Of a DNA stretch of 64,000 bases, positions 32,940-42,048 are shown piece by piece. The DNA is from Salinispora pacifica CNR114. GTDB taxonomy: Bacteria > Actinomycetota > Actinomycetes > Mycobacteriales > Micromonosporaceae. Within the stretch, counting starts at the first letter, position 1, and the number at the start of each line of letters is the position of its first letter. A program made the translations under genes and the position numbers. The stretch lies in contig NZ_AZWO01000016.1 in the NCBI RefSeq assembly GCF_000514775.1, positions 8,079 through 72,078 on the forward strand, read 5' to 3'. The notes under the pieces were generated by a model. It was not told the origin of the DNA. It searched no databases and worked only from the letters and a program-made list of their open reading frames with translations.

Positions 32940-35831
32940 ATGAGACCCATGAACCGACGCCGCGGCTGGGCGACAGCCACCGCGGTGGTGCTGGCGGTAG
33001 CCGGCGGGGCGGCCCTACCCGCGTCGGCCGCGCCCGCCTGCGACGTCGGCTACACGACCAACGACTGGGGCAGCGGCTTCACCGCGAACATCACCCTCAC
33101 CAATCTCGGCGACCCGATCACGGACTGGACCCTGCGGTTCTCCTTCGCCGGCAACCAGACCATCACCCACGGCTGGTCGGCGCGGTGGAGCCAGAGCGGC
33201 AGCGACGTCACCGCCACCAACGAGTCGTGGAACGGCAGTCTCGGCGCCGGCGGCACCGCGCAGATCGGCTTCAACGCCGCGTACAGCGGTACCAACGCCG
33301 ACCCGACCTCGTTCTCCGTCAACGGTGTTCCCTGCGCTGCTGCACAGCAGCCGCCGACGGTCTCGCTGAACGTGCCGGCTGGGCCCTTCGAGGCGCCGGC
33401 CGACGTGCCGCTGACGGCCACCGCCAGCGACCCGGACGGGAGCATCAGCAAGGTCGAGTTCTACCGCAACGGTCTGCTGGTCAACACCGACACCACCGCG
33501 CCGTACGCGTACACCCTGCCGGGGCTGCCAGCCGGCTCCTACACCGTGCAGGCCAGGGCGTACGACGACACCGGGCTCAGCGCGATCGCGGAGCACTCCT
33601 TCACTGTCGCGCCCGCCGCCGGCCCGCAACTGGTCGCCACCCCAGCGACGGTGGGCGTACCGGAAGGCGGCAGCGCCAACGTGACCCTGACGTTGAGTGC
33701 GGCGCCGGCCGCGAACGTCCCGGTGCGCCTCGGCCGTACCGGTGACTCCGACCTCACCGTCGCCCCCACCTCGCTGACGCTGACCGCCGGAAACTGGAAC
33801 ACCGGTGTCGACGTGACCGTGTCGGCGGCCGAGGACGCCGACACCGCCGGGGGGAGTGCGACGATCACCGCCTCCGCCGCCGGCCTCGCCGCCTTGACGA
33901 TTACCGCGACGGAGATTGACAACGACGTTCCCGGCGGCGACAACGAGTACATCGCACGGTTCCTCACCCAGTACGGCAAGATCAAGAATTCTGGGTACTT
34001 CAGCCCCGAGGGGGTGCCGTACCACTCCATCGAGACCCTGATCGTCGAGGCGCCGGACCACGGCCACGAGACCACGAGTGAGGCGTTCAGCTTCTGGCTC
34101 TGGTTGGAGGCGCAGTACGGCCGGGTGACCGAGGACTGGGTGCCGTTCAACAACGCCTGGACGGTGCTGGAGAACCACATCATCCCCTCCTCCGCCGACC
34201 AGCCGACCGCGGGCGCTCCCGGCACCGCGCAGTACGCCGCCGAGTACGACCTGCCCAGCCAGTACCCGGCGCAGTTGCAACCGGGTGTCCCGGTCGGCCA
34301 GGACCCGTTGCGGGCCGAACTCCAGTCCACCTACGGCACCGGTGACATCTAGGGCATGCACTGGTTGCTTGACGTGGACAACACCTACGGCTTCGGTCGG
34401 TGCGGCGACGGCACCACCCGGCCGGCGTACCTCAACACCTTCCAGCGTGGACAGCAGGAGTCGGTCTGGGAGACCGTCCCGCAGCCGTCCTGCGAGACGT
34501 TCACCCACGGCGGGCAGTACGGCTTCCTGGACATCGCCGTCCAGGAGCAGAACGCACCGGCGAAGCAGTGGAAGTACACGAACGCGCCGGACGCCGACGC
34601 CCGGGCGGTGCAGGCCGCCTACTGGGCGCTGACCTGGGCCACGCAGCAGGGTCGGGCCACGGAGGTGGCGGACACCGTGGCCAAGGCCGCCAAGCTGGGC
34701 GACTACCTGCGGTACGCGATGTTCGACAAGTATTTCAAGCAGATCGGCAACTGTGTCGGGGCGTCCACCTGCCCCGCCGGCAGTGGCCGGGAGTCCGCGC
34801 ACTACCTCCTGTCCTGGTACTACGCCTGGGGCGGTGCGTACGAGCAGGGTCAGAACTGGTCGTGGCGGATCGGCTCCAGCCACAACCACTTCGGCTACCA
34901 GAACCCCTTCGCCGCCTGGGCCCTGACCACCGTGCCGGAGCTGGAGCCGAGGTCGCCGAGCGCGACCACCGACTGGGCCCAGAGTTTGGAGCGGCAACTG
35001 GAGCTGTATACCTGGCTTCAGTCCGCCGAGGGCGCGATCGCCGGTGGTGCGACCAACAGTTGGGGCGGCCGGTACGGTCAGCCGCCCGCGGGCACGCCGA
35101 CCTTCTACGGCATGTTCTACGACGAGAAGCCGGTGTATCACGACCCGCCGTCGAACCAGTGGTTCGGCATGCAGGTCTGGTCGATGCACCGGATCGCCGA
35201 GTTGTACCTCGAGACCGGTGACGCCCGGGCCGAGGCGTTGCTGGACCGGTGGGTGCCGTGGGCGATCGCCAACACCACGCTGGGCGCCGACTGGTCGATC
35301 CCGGCCGAGCTCATCTGGACGGGCCAGCCGAACACGTGGGACCCGACCAACCCGGAGCCAAACACCGACCTGCACGTCGAGGTGACCGAGACCGGCCAGG
35401 ACGTCGGTGCCGCCGCCGCCTACGCCCGGACCCTGACCGCGTATGCGGCGAGGTCGGGGGACGCGGCCGCGAAGAACACGGCCAAGGGGTTGTTGGACGC
35501 GCTACACGCGGCGAGTGACGCCCTGGGGGTGTCGACGGTGGAGACGCGGGGCGACTACGAGCGCTTCGACGATGTCTACGACACCAGCACCGGGCAGGGC
35601 CTCTATCTGCCGCCGGGCTGGACGGGGACGATGCCCAACGGCGACGTGATCGAGGCGGGTAGGAGCTTCGTCGAGATCCGGTCGTTCTACCTCAACGATC
35701 CGGACTGGCCGAAGGTCCAGGCATATCTGGACGGCGGCGCGGAGCCGACGTTCCGCTACCACCGGTTCTGGGCCCAGGCCGATGTCGCGATGGCGTACGC
35801 CGACTTTGGGCGGCTCTTTCCGAACGACTAA
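32940..35831 (+). pseudogene. GH48 cellulase with CBM2, interrupted by an in-frame TAG
   Basis: A secreted processive cellulase gene read from ATG 32940 (GAGGAG upstream), 963 codons in all. Order: a signal peptide (to about residue 31); CBM2 (about 33-135, DVGYTTNDWGSGFTANITLTN); an Ig-like domain (about 140-230); a second beta-sandwich resembling Calx-beta/Ig modules (about 232-325); and the GH48 catalytic domain (about 333-963), with the conserved GHETTSEAFSFWLWLEAQYGR that carries the proton donor. Codon 471 is TAG (34350-34352), where GH48 enzymes have Tyr in a DIYGMHWLLDVDN block. The frame then continues unbroken for 493 codons to TAA. One base change explains it, so the lesion is recent, recoded or a sequence error. 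Confidence 0.85.
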
Positions 35832-36026
35832 CCACAGATAAGTGATGTAACGGACATTACCCCCGGGTCGCTGGGTCGATACGAGAGGAGGCGGGGCGAT
35901 CTGGGGCCCCGATTCAGCCTGGTTCCGGGACGCCCGATTAGCCGGAGTGTGCGCGATATGCAAACTGGCCAAAAAACGTGTGCCCCGGGAGCGCGGAGCT
36001 GATCCCGACGGGGTAATGTAAGTCAC

Positions 36027-36058
36027 GGAGAGGCCGCTCCCCCCGTGGCGGCCTCTCC
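36027..36058. terminator. Hairpin terminator downstream of the cellulase region
   Basis: GGAGAGGCCGC (36027-36037) pairs perfectly with GCGGCCTCTCC (36048-36058) around a 10-base loop. It lies about 200 bases after the GH48 stop. The interval 35832-36026 contains no recognisable gene. Confidence 0.65.
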
Positions 36059-36155
36059 CTTACTGTCTGGTGCCGTGACCACGAATGTTCACAGTGTGGG
36101 ATGACCCGCTGTGGGTCGGTCGGCGCGGCGGCGTCGGGGCGGTCAGGCTGTAGCG

Positions 36156-36330
36156 GTGGCAAAACCTGTACGCGTGCGGCGGGTGAGTGACCAGGAAGGT
36201 CAGCAGCTACTCAGACCCGCGGGGGAACTGGTTCCTCGATCCGACTACGACGGGCCATCGTCGTGCTCGCCGAACGCTGGGGGTAACCCGTCACCCGCGC
36301 AGCTGAGCCAGACTCCATCCGTGCCGTGAG
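36156..36330 (+). pseudogene. N-terminal remnant of an IS630-like transposase
   Basis: From GTG 36156 the frame reads VAKPVRVRRVSDQEGQQLLR, the familiar start of actinobacterial IS630-type transposases. The match then moves to another frame (RRAIVVLAERWG, compare RRAMVVLASAGG) and soon ends. The DDE domain is absent, so it is a relic. Confidence 0.55.
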
Positions 36331-36337
36331 GACGGCA

Positions 36338-37057
36338 CTAGCCCGGGCTGCCCGTCGACTCGCGCCGCGACACCTGTTCGGCCTGCGTCGATGCTTCGCC
36401 CGGGAGTACCGGATGCCGTAGCCCCGGATGGCCGGCCGGCAGTGAACGGCGCACCACCACCCAACTCACCCCGAGCACGGCGGCGACCAGCGGCCAGCTC
36501 AGCGCTACTCGGGCCACGCTCAGCGCGACCACCTGGCCGCCGAGCCACAACGGCAGGAAGACCGAAACCCGTAGCAGGAAGCTGGCGGTCCAGACCCAAC
36601 TGCCGCGCCCGTAGGCCCGCAGGAGCGCCGGGTCTCGGCGCCAGCGGGTCCGCTGGCGCAGCACGCCGCCGACGACCACTCCCAGTAGTGGCCAGCGGAT
36701 CACGATGCTGACCATCCAGGCGAGTGCGCTCGCCGCGTTCGCCAGGAGCTGTACCAGGAAGAAGTCTTCGGCCCGTCCGGTCCGAAGCGCGATCAGCGCG
36801 CCGACGCAGACGGCGAGCAGGCCCACCAGCACTGACCGGGGTCGATGTCCACGGCGCCAGCGCCAGCCCGCCACGGCCGCGCCGGTCACCAGCGCGGTGC
36901 CGACCCCGATCTGCAGCGACTCGCCGCCGAGGAGCCAGCCGGCCGCGAACGCCACCGGCGGCACGGTGGCGTCGATCGCGCCACGTCGCCCACCGAGTAG
37001 GTCGGTGAGGGACTCCGGCTCCGGTGTCGGCGTCTGGTGCTCCGAAGTGCTGCCCAC
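36338..37057 (-). CDS. DUF3159 family membrane protein
   Basis: A 239-residue membrane protein. It begins with a short hydrophilic stretch, then LLGGRRGAIDATVPPVAFAAGWLLGG, which is the DUF3159 opening. About six hydrophobic helices follow, with the polar motif ALRTGRAEDFFLVQLLANAASAL and RWRRDPALLRAYGRGSWVWTA. The family is confined to actinobacteria and has no proven function; it has been suggested to be an intracellular septation-like protein. GTG 37057 has GGAGGAG upstream; the longer open frame upstream enters transposon sequence. It is flanked on both sides by transposase relics. Confidence 0.8.
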   Translation of the reverse strand: MGSTSEHQTPTPEPESLTDLLGGRRGAIDATVPPVAFAAGWLLGGESLQIGVGTALVTGAAVAGWRWRRGHRPRSVLVGLLAVCVGALIALRTGRAEDFFLVQLLANAASALAWMVSIVIRWPLLGVVVGGVLRQRTRWRRDPALLRAYGRGSWVWTASFLLRVSVFLPLWLGGQVVALSVARVALSWPLVAAVLGVSWVVVRRSLPAGHPGLRHPVLPGEASTQAEQVSRRESTGSPG

Positions 37058-37179
37058 TCTCTCTCCTCCCGTCGTCGCGACCAGCACGGACAACCCATGC
37101 GGACGTGGCGAATCAGCGGACCGGCCTCCAAACCTAGACGAGTTGGTCCGAAGTCCTTCGGTGGTCGTAGGCGTCAGTG

Positions 37180-37600
37180 ACCCGGGTGACGGGGGCGCCG
37201 GTGGTGTTGTTGCGCCAGAGGGTGCCGTTGACCGACTCTCAACCGGCGGACCTTCGTGAGTGTCGCCTCGCTGTGGCGGGCCTTCTCCTGTTTGCGTGAC
37301 GTAGGACACAGCTCGATGCCCTGATCGGCCAGTTGCTGCTCGAACGGCGTGGCGGCGAAGCCCTTGTCCGAGGTCAGCAGGATCCCGTCAGGTTCGGCGA
37401 CCACGCCTGCCTTGGCCTGCAGCGTCGCGGCGAGGACTTCCCGTTGGCCGAGCTTCGGGTTGGCCGGTGCTCACAGGATCGGCATCCCGGTCGGGGTGCA
37501 CACCAGGTGCAGCCGCAGTCGCCAGGAGAACCGGGAGGGGGAGGCGCGGCAGCTGTAGCTGGCCCAGCCGGCCAGGTCCGCCCTTTCTTCATGCCCAGGC
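37180..37600 (-). pseudogene. IS982-like transposase remnant
   Basis: The reverse strand carries FSWRLRLHLVCTPTGMPIL, a stop, then ANPKLGQREVLAATL, LLTSDKGFAATPFEQQLADQ and ELCPTSRKQEKARHSE, before frames shift near 37240. These are the order and spacing of IS982-type transposases (the DKGF block holds a DDE Asp). The in-frame TGA near 37467 and the later frameshift make it inactive. Terminal inverted repeats were not found by eye. Confidence 0.7.
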
Positions 37601-37938
37601 ATCGACCTCTGACATTGGAGAGATGATCACGTGATGGCTTGGTTTTTGTCAAATATTGCCCGTTCGGCGGCGAATTAACTTCTTCGTAACGGTCGCGGCC
37701 CCAGCAGGTGCCGGCCTCGCCGCCCGAGGACGCAGTGATCTTTCGCCACATGTTAGGTCATAACGGAACAAAATGCTGCGCCGAGGCATCCAAATTGGAA
37801 ACCAACAGTCTTGCCAAGCAATGTGAATATCTGAATACTTCATTCAGCCTGACCCCCTAGCCACTTGGTCAGGTTGTTCACCGGCTCCGCCGACCTCGGT
37901 GGGGCCGTTCCTCCCTAACCCCCAAACGGAGGTACTAC
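37601..37938 (+). promoter_or_regulatory. AT-richer leader/promoter region of the secreted protease gene
   Basis: About 340 bases without a gene, notably lower in GC than the surroundings between 37620 and 37850. I see no clear -35/-10 pair. Only the GGAGG ribosome site at 37928-37932 is sure. Confidence 0.3.
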
Positions 37939-38976
37939 ATGCGACCCACGAGGTTCATGTTGCGTCGTGCCGCGGCAGTGGCCGTGGCCGGAACCCTGGT
38001 GGTCGGAGCGCTCGTCGGTAGCCCGGCGCACGCGGCTCCCAATGCTTCACCGGAGGTCGCCGTCGACCTCGCCGAGCAGCTCGGCGATCGCGCCGCCGGT
38101 GTATTCGCCGACGCCAATGGCGCAGTCACCGTCGCGGTGACCGACGACGCTGCCGCCCGGCAGGTCGCCAAGGCCGGCGCTACCCCGAAGATCGTCAAGC
38201 GGGATGCCGCCGAACTGCGGCGTGCCACCGCCAAGCTGGAAAGCTTGACCACGATTCCCGGCACCGCATGGTGGACGGACCCGGAGACCAACCAGGTCGT
38301 CGTCTCCGTCGATAGCACGGTGACCGGCACCAAGTTGGCGCGGGTCGAGGCCGTTGCGGCCCGCATCGGCGGCGCGGTGCGCGTCGAGCAGGAGGTGGGT
38401 GTGTACAGCACCCAGATCTCCGGAGGCGAGGCGATCTGGGGCGGCGGCGGTGTGTGCTCGCTCGGCTTCAACGTCCGCAGCGGCAGCAGCTACTACGCTC
38501 TCACCGCCGGGCACTGCACCGACGTCGTTTCGAACTGGTACGAAGACAGCGCGCAGACCACCTATCTTGGCCCCACGGTCGGGTCCAGCTTCCCCGGCAA
38601 CGACTACGGCATCGTGCGCCTCAGCGGCTACGAGCCGGGCAACGTGTACCTCTACAATGGTGGGTACCAGGACATCACCACCGCCGGTAACGCCTTCGTC
38701 GGCCAGTCCGTGCGGCGTTCCGGTCGGACCACCGGTCTGCACAGCGGCTCGGTCACCGGGCTCAACGCCACCGTCAACTACCGCGAGGGCACGGTTCGTG
38801 GCCTGATCCGCACCAACGTCTGCGCGGAGCGGGGCGACAGCGGTGGCGCGTTGTTCAGTGGCTCCACCGCGGTCGGCCTCACCTCCGGCGGCAGCGGTAA
38901 CTGCTTCTTCGGTGGCACGACCTTCTTCCAGCCGGTCGTGGAAGCCCTGAACGCCTACGGCGTCGACGTCTACTGA
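37939..38976 (+). CDS. Secreted S1 serine protease, streptogrisin/alpha-lytic type with propeptide
   Basis: A 345-residue preproprotein. A signal peptide (to about residue 33, ending SPAHA) is followed by a propeptide of about 120 residues (alpha-lytic pro-like, [14 protein letters not shown] and [18 protein letters not shown]). The mature protease starts near [18 protein letters not shown]. The catalytic triad is visible: His in YALTAGHC, Asp in GNDYGIVRL and Ser in [12 protein letters not shown]. The Cys pairs around the His and Ser suit the usual disulfides. ATG 37939 follows GGAGG. It is a single gene closed by a hairpin after the stop. Confidence 0.9.
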   Translation: MRPTRFMLRRAAAVAVAGTLVVGALVGSPAHAAPNASPEVAVDLAEQLGDRAAGVFADANGAVTVAVTDDAAARQVAKAGATPKIVKRDAAELRRATAKLESLTTIPGTAWWTDPETNQVVVSVDSTVTGTKLARVEAVAARIGGAVRVEQEVGVYSTQISGGEAIWGGGGVCSLGFNVRSGSSYYALTAGHCTDVVSNWYEDSAQTTYLGPTVGSSFPGNDYGIVRLSGYEPGNVYLYNGGYQDITTAGNAFVGQSVRRSGRTTGLHSGSVTGLNATVNYREGTVRGLIRTNVCAERGDSGGALFSGSTAVGLTSGGSGNCFFGGTTFFQPVVEALNAYGVDVY

Positions 38977-39058
38977 TCCAACCGGCTGGGGCGGGGCGCC
39001 GGCCGCCATCCGGTGGCCCGCCACAGCCGACGATCAGCAGCTCAGATAGTGCGGTAGC

Positions 39059-39089
39059 GGGCCCGGTCTCCCCACGGGAGGCCGGGTCC
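39059..39089. terminator. Hairpin between protease and DUF397 genes
   Basis: The arms 39059-39072 and 39076-39089 pair over 14 positions (two G-U) with a three-base loop. It lies between convergent genes and can serve both. Confidence 0.7.
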
Positions 39090-39105
39090 GCTCTCTGGCT
39101 GCGGG

Positions 39106-39294
39106 TCAGCGCTGTTTCGTAAAGGTGACGAACCTGCGCCATGCCGCCGGACCGAAGGTGAGGGCGGGTCCGGTCGGGTCTTTGGAGTCCCGAACACCCA
39201 CGACACCCGGAAGGTTGTCGGCAACCTCCACGCAGTTCCCTTGACCCGAGCTCCGGCCGGACTTGCGCCACCTCGCATCATTGAGCTTGGTCAT
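39106..39294 (-). CDS. DUF397 (BldB-like) small protein
   Basis: A 62-residue protein starting MTKLNDARWRKSGRSSGQGN, followed by CVEVA, VGVRDSKDPTGPALTF and WRRFV. This is the full DUF397 pattern (W-x-K-S..S....N.CVEVA...VRDSK.P). It overlaps the 3' end of the upstream XRE regulator gene by 17 bases, the standard partner. BldB of Streptomyces is the best-known member. Such pairs are numerous in morphologically complex actinobacteria and some are proposed to act like toxin-antitoxin pairs; no activity can be read from the sequence. Confidence 0.85.
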   Translation of the reverse strand: MTKLNDARWRKSGRSSGQGNCVEVADNLPGVVGVRDSKDPTGPALTFGPAAWRRFVTFTKQR

Positions 39295-40153
39295 AGTACT
39301 TCTCCTTGATCGTGTGTAGGGCTTTCCGGGACTCGTCGGCGTCCAGCGCTTGTGCGGTCAGCCCATTCCAGGCGTCAGCGTAGGTTCGCACCTCCGCTAT
39401 GCGATCGATGTAGAGGGCACCGGACAGCCCTTCATTGTAGACCGTCGTCGGCTCGGAGGGCCGAAGCCCGATTGTGGGGAAGTCCAGGATGACAAAGCTT
39501 CCCGAAGTCGCCACCTGGCTGAGCTCGTTGCCGAGGGGCAGCACTCGCACGGAGATGTTCGGGGCCGTGCCGGCGTCGAGCAGTCGATCGATCTGCTCAC
39601 GCATCCCGGGCACGTTCTTGTGCAGGAGCGCCTCTTCCAGGACGACGTCCAGGGTCGGGGCGGCGGGCCGCTTCCGGTGCAGCAGGCGCTGCCGCTCGGC
39701 GCGTAATTCCACGAGCTTCGCCACCTCCTCAGAGGGAAGGTCCGGCCTGGTACGGATGGCCTGCTCGGCGTATGTCGGCGTCTGGAGTAGCCCGGGCACG
39801 ACGGCATGCTCGTAGGTCCGGATCCGGCTGGCCGCGGACTCCAGCCCGACATACAGCTCGAACCAGCGGGGGATCGCCTCGCCGTAGGAGTGGTACCAGC
39901 CCTTACTCTTCGACTCCTTGGCGAGGCTCTTCATGACCTCCGTCATCTCGGCCGACGCGCCATACAGCCGGCACATCTGATCAACGTCCAACACGCGGAC
40001 GGGCGCCTGTCCCGACTCGATGCGATACATCTTGGCGCGGGACCATTCAAGATCACTGGCAGCGGCTTCCAGCCCGATGGCAGCCTGTTCCCGTGCCTGT
40101 CGAAGCAGCCTGCCAAGTTGCCGCCTCGGCACTGTCGATCCGACGTCGGTCAT
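39278..40153 (-). CDS. XRE-family regulator with DUF5753 domain
   Basis: A 291-residue protein. The N-terminal HTH_31 domain (residues about 10-65) reads RQLGRLLRQAREQAAIGLEA and WSRAKMYRIESGQAPVRVLD. The DUF5753 domain (about 105-285) contains WFELYVGLESAASRIRTYEH, VVPGLLQTPTYAEQAIR, ERQRLL and SGSFVILDFP. ATG 40153 is used. It forms an operon with the DUF397 gene and faces, across a 216-base divergent promoter region, four tiny genes. This arrangement is common in Micromonosporaceae, and the divergent genes are likely under its control (inference). Confidence 0.85.
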   Translation of the reverse strand: MTDVGSTVPRRQLGRLLRQAREQAAIGLEAAASDLEWSRAKMYRIESGQAPVRVLDVDQMCRLYGASAEMTEVMKSLAKESKSKGWYHSYGEAIPRWFELYVGLESAASRIRTYEHAVVPGLLQTPTYAEQAIRTRPDLPSEEVAKLVELRAERQRLLHRKRPAAPTLDVVLEEALLHKNVPGMREQIDRLLDAGTAPNISVRVLPLGNELSQVATSGSFVILDFPTIGLRPSEPTTVYNEGLSGALYIDRIAEVRTYADAWNGLTAQALDADESRKALHTIKEKYYDQAQ

Positions 40154-40369
40154 TGGTGGGTGTCTCCCTGTCTCATTCTGATGCGCTGGCCGGCATTTCG
40201 TGAGATAGCGATCGCATCATTCCCTAAAAGCGTCGTCCTGCATAGAGGTTCGTAGTCCAAGACGTTGTATTCGAGATCAATCGCGCTGATCGTGGGCCGT
40301 AGGGCAGTGGGGAAAGCCACCGCCCGCGGTGGAGCAAGGACAGCAGTACACCTTTCACACAGGAGCATC

Positions 40370-40594
40370 ATGAGGACTGCCACGGAACACCTATCCCACG
40401 ACCGGCTGCCGCAGCGCACCCGCCGAACCGCGCCGCCCGACCCGACCAGTGGCGAACAGCTCGCGGTCGTGACCGGAATCGATGCGGAGCAACGGCTGCT
40501 TCTCGGCCGTGTTGTCGGCTGCGCTGGTGTCGGCTGTGTGCGCCCGAGCGACGACGTGCTCGCGGCCGTGGTGGCGGGGCTCCGGAGGCTGTGA
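40370..40594 (+). CDS. Small conserved protein divergent from XRE/DUF397 unit (gene 1 of 4)
   Basis: A 74-residue protein starting MRTATEHLSHDRLPQRTRRT at ATG 40370, with AGGAG four bases upstream. The second half, LAVVTGIDAEQRLLLGRVVG, is followed by CAGVGCVRPSDDVLAAVVAG. Two Cys residues lie close together. No known domain. Its stop shares a base with the next start (TGATG). The longer open frame from 40265 has no ribosome site. Confidence 0.6.
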   Translation: MRTATEHLSHDRLPQRTRRTAPPDPTSGEQLAVVTGIDAEQRLLLGRVVGCAGVGCVRPSDDVLAAVVAGLRRL

Positions 40595-40791
40595 TGGCCG
40601 ACGACAACAACCCCGCCGAGGTGCGGGCCAACCACGATCCGCACGGAGCACCGCCGGTGCCCGACGGCGATCGAGTACGGCGGGTTACCCCGACCGGGCA
40701 CACCCCGCCACCGACTACCAGACAGAAGACGTTGGCCGTCCTCATCGTGGTGATCGTCGTCGCCGCCATCGTGATCGGGGCGCTGCGGTGA
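40594..40791 (+). CDS. Small single-helix membrane protein (gene 2 of 4)
   Basis: A 65-residue protein with a Pro- and His-containing polar N-terminus and one C-terminal transmembrane helix (TLAVLIVVIVVAAIVIGAL). ATG 40594 overlaps the previous stop, and GGAGG lies just upstream. Its stop overlaps the next start as GTGA. Function unknown. Confidence 0.6.
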   Translation: MADDNNPAEVRANHDPHGAPPVPDGDRVRRVTPTGHTPPPTTRQKTLAVLIVVIVVAAIVIGALR

Positions 40792-40928
40792 CCGCCCAGC
40801 CGGCGGATCGTCCGCTATCGGTTGGCCGGGCGGTCGGGGTAGCCCAGGTTGGCTATCCGCCGAGGCTCGACGAGCACGCGCTACGTGTGGTCCTGCTCGC
40901 CGCGCTGGCGCGGATCCGGGCCGCCTGA
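40788..40928 (+). CDS. Tiny protein, 46 residues (gene 3 of 4)
   Basis: GTG 40788 overlaps the previous stop (GTGA). The frame reads MTAQPADRPLSVGRAVGVAQ and ends ...LRVVLLAALARIRAA at TGA 40928. It sits exactly between two coupled genes, and its codon use is coding-like. No domain recognised. Confidence 0.5.
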   Translation: MTAQPADRPLSVGRAVGVAQVGYPPRLDEHALRVVLLAALARIRAA

Positions 40929-41152
40929 TGGCGAACAAGCGGCACCTGCCGATGCGGCCCTTGTGGGGCTGCGACACCTGTCAGGCTGAGTGGCCCTGCC
41001 GCTCAGCTCGCCTCGCCCTGTTGGCCGAATACCACGCGGACCGCGTCGCGCTACGCGTCTATCTCGCGGCGCTGATGGCGGAGGCTGATGTACACCTGTC
41101 GCAGGTTCACCGGAACGCGGATCTGTATCGCCGGTTCCTGGACTGGGCGTAG
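40928..41152 (+). CDS. Small Cys-containing protein (gene 4 of 4)
   Basis: A 74-residue protein with an N-terminal CDTCQAEWPC cluster that could bind zinc. It continues SARLALLAEYHADRVALRVY and ends ADLYRRFLDWA. ATG 40928 overlaps the previous stop (TGATG). I know similar short proteins beside XRE/DUF5753 genes in related genomes, sometimes labelled flavin reductase without support. The role is unknown. Confidence 0.65.
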   Translation: MANKRHLPMRPLWGCDTCQAEWPCRSARLALLAEYHADRVALRVYLAALMAEADVHLSQVHRNADLYRRFLDWA

Positions 41153-41168
41153 CCGCGCCGCGGCCCGG

Positions 41169-41684
41169 TCAAGCCCGGCGAGCTCGGCGTTCACGTCCGC
41201 GAGCCATCGGCGTGTCGGCTGGCCGGCTGGTGGAACCAGCGGTGCAGCACGTTATCCAGATCAGACTGCATGATCGGGTCCTGCGGCCATCGCTGGCCGA
41301 CTTCCTCGGCGGTACTGGCGACCGGGTCCACGCGGTGTCCGCGTCCACCACGCAGTGCACGAGCCGAAGCTCCGCTACCTCCCCCAACGGTTGCAGGCCC
41401 GGCCGCCAGAGCCGATCCTGGAACGCGGCCTCCGCCACGGTCGTCACCCCGGCACGAAGCAGTAGCTCCAGCACGCCGAAGAAGGTCGGTAGGGTCCGCG
41501 CCAACTCGTCGACCGCTCCAGCCGTAACAGGCCGGAGGCGGACGTCGACGCGTGCACCATTCCTTCCTTGATCTCGTCCCGGCAGATCGGCGGAGCGCCG
41601 ATCTGCCGGGCAAGTGTGCGCGAAGATGGTCTTCCCCGAGCCGGGAGGTCCGCTCACGACGACCAGGGTGGGGCGGCCAGTCAC
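41169..41684 (-). pseudogene. P-loop kinase/AAA-type ATPase pseudogene with several frameshifts
   Basis: Starting at ATG 41684 the frame shows a Walker A in LVVVSGPPGSGKT. The expected next block (ICRDEIKEGMVHA) is in another frame near 41570. The middle block LARTLPTFFGVLELLLRAGV and TVAEAAFQDRLWRPGLQPLG is again in the first frame, and the end (DPIMQSDLDNVLHRWF) moves to a third. This small zeta-toxin-like/cytidylate-kinase-like ATPase family is normally about 170-190 residues in one frame. A 15-base palindrome sits at the first break. Confidence 0.7.
41578..41610. repeat. Perfect 15-base inverted repeat inside the kinase pseudogene
   Basis: CCCGGCAGATCGGCG (41578-41592) and CGCCGATCTGCCGGG (41596-41610) are exact complements around a GAG spacer. 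One arm belongs to the kinase coding sequence (the ICRDE region). The other lies exactly where the normal sequence is lost, as if the arm had been copied back in reverse. Confidence 0.8.
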
Positions 41685-41715
41685 CGTACGGTGATAGCGC
41701 GACCGGTGATTCGCC

Positions 41716-42048
41716 TCAGGGTTGTACCCCTGGTTCGGAGCTGAGAAAGACCGCAGCCACGCCGCACCAGACGACGAACATCAGTCCGTAGAGGATGGTG
41801 AAGATCCAACCAACCACCACACCAGCGGTGGCCAGCTCCGCTCCGCGTTCGCCCGTCTGGGCGATCTGGTTTTTGGCCTTTTTGCCGAAGTAGATGCCCA
41901 ACGGCGGGAACACCATCACGCCAAACACCAGCGCGAGAATCGCATAGGTGTTGAATGGCGCAGAATACGGATGGGGCGGATATGGCGGCTGGCCCGGCAT
42001 CGGGTTCGGTGCCGGCGAGGAGTGCTGAGCCGGCGGTAGGTCTGTCAT
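41716..42048 (-). CDS. DUF4190 domain membrane protein
   Basis: A 110-residue protein with a Pro-rich N-terminus (PMPGQPPYPPHPYSAP) and two membrane helices. The segment YAILALVFGVMVFPPLGIYF is followed by GKKAKNQIAQTGERGAELATAG and IFTILYGLMFVVWCG, the DUF4190 layout. ATG 42048 follows GGAGGG. Function unknown. The 333-base region between it and the VOC gene holds no recognisable gene. Confidence 0.8.
   Translation of the reverse strand: MTDLPPAQHSSPAPNPMPGQPPYPPHPYSAPFNTYAILALVFGVMVFPPLGIYFGKKAKNQIAQTGERGAELATAGVVVGWIFTILYGLMFVVWCGVAAVFLSSEPGVQP

Noticed and set aside
33015..35375. Reverse open frame of 786 codons opposite the GH48 gene
   Set aside because: Low-complexity Arg/Gly/Val composition and no motifs. 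It is explained by third-position GC of the real gene.
37174..37404. A 76-residue reverse ORF as an independent small gene
   Set aside because: It is the central piece of the IS982-like transposase remnant, interrupted on both sides.
41191..41613. Alternative reverse ORF within the kinase pseudogene
   Set aside because: Its sequence is mostly out-of-frame kinase. Only a short part matches family motifs, which supports frameshifts and not a second gene.
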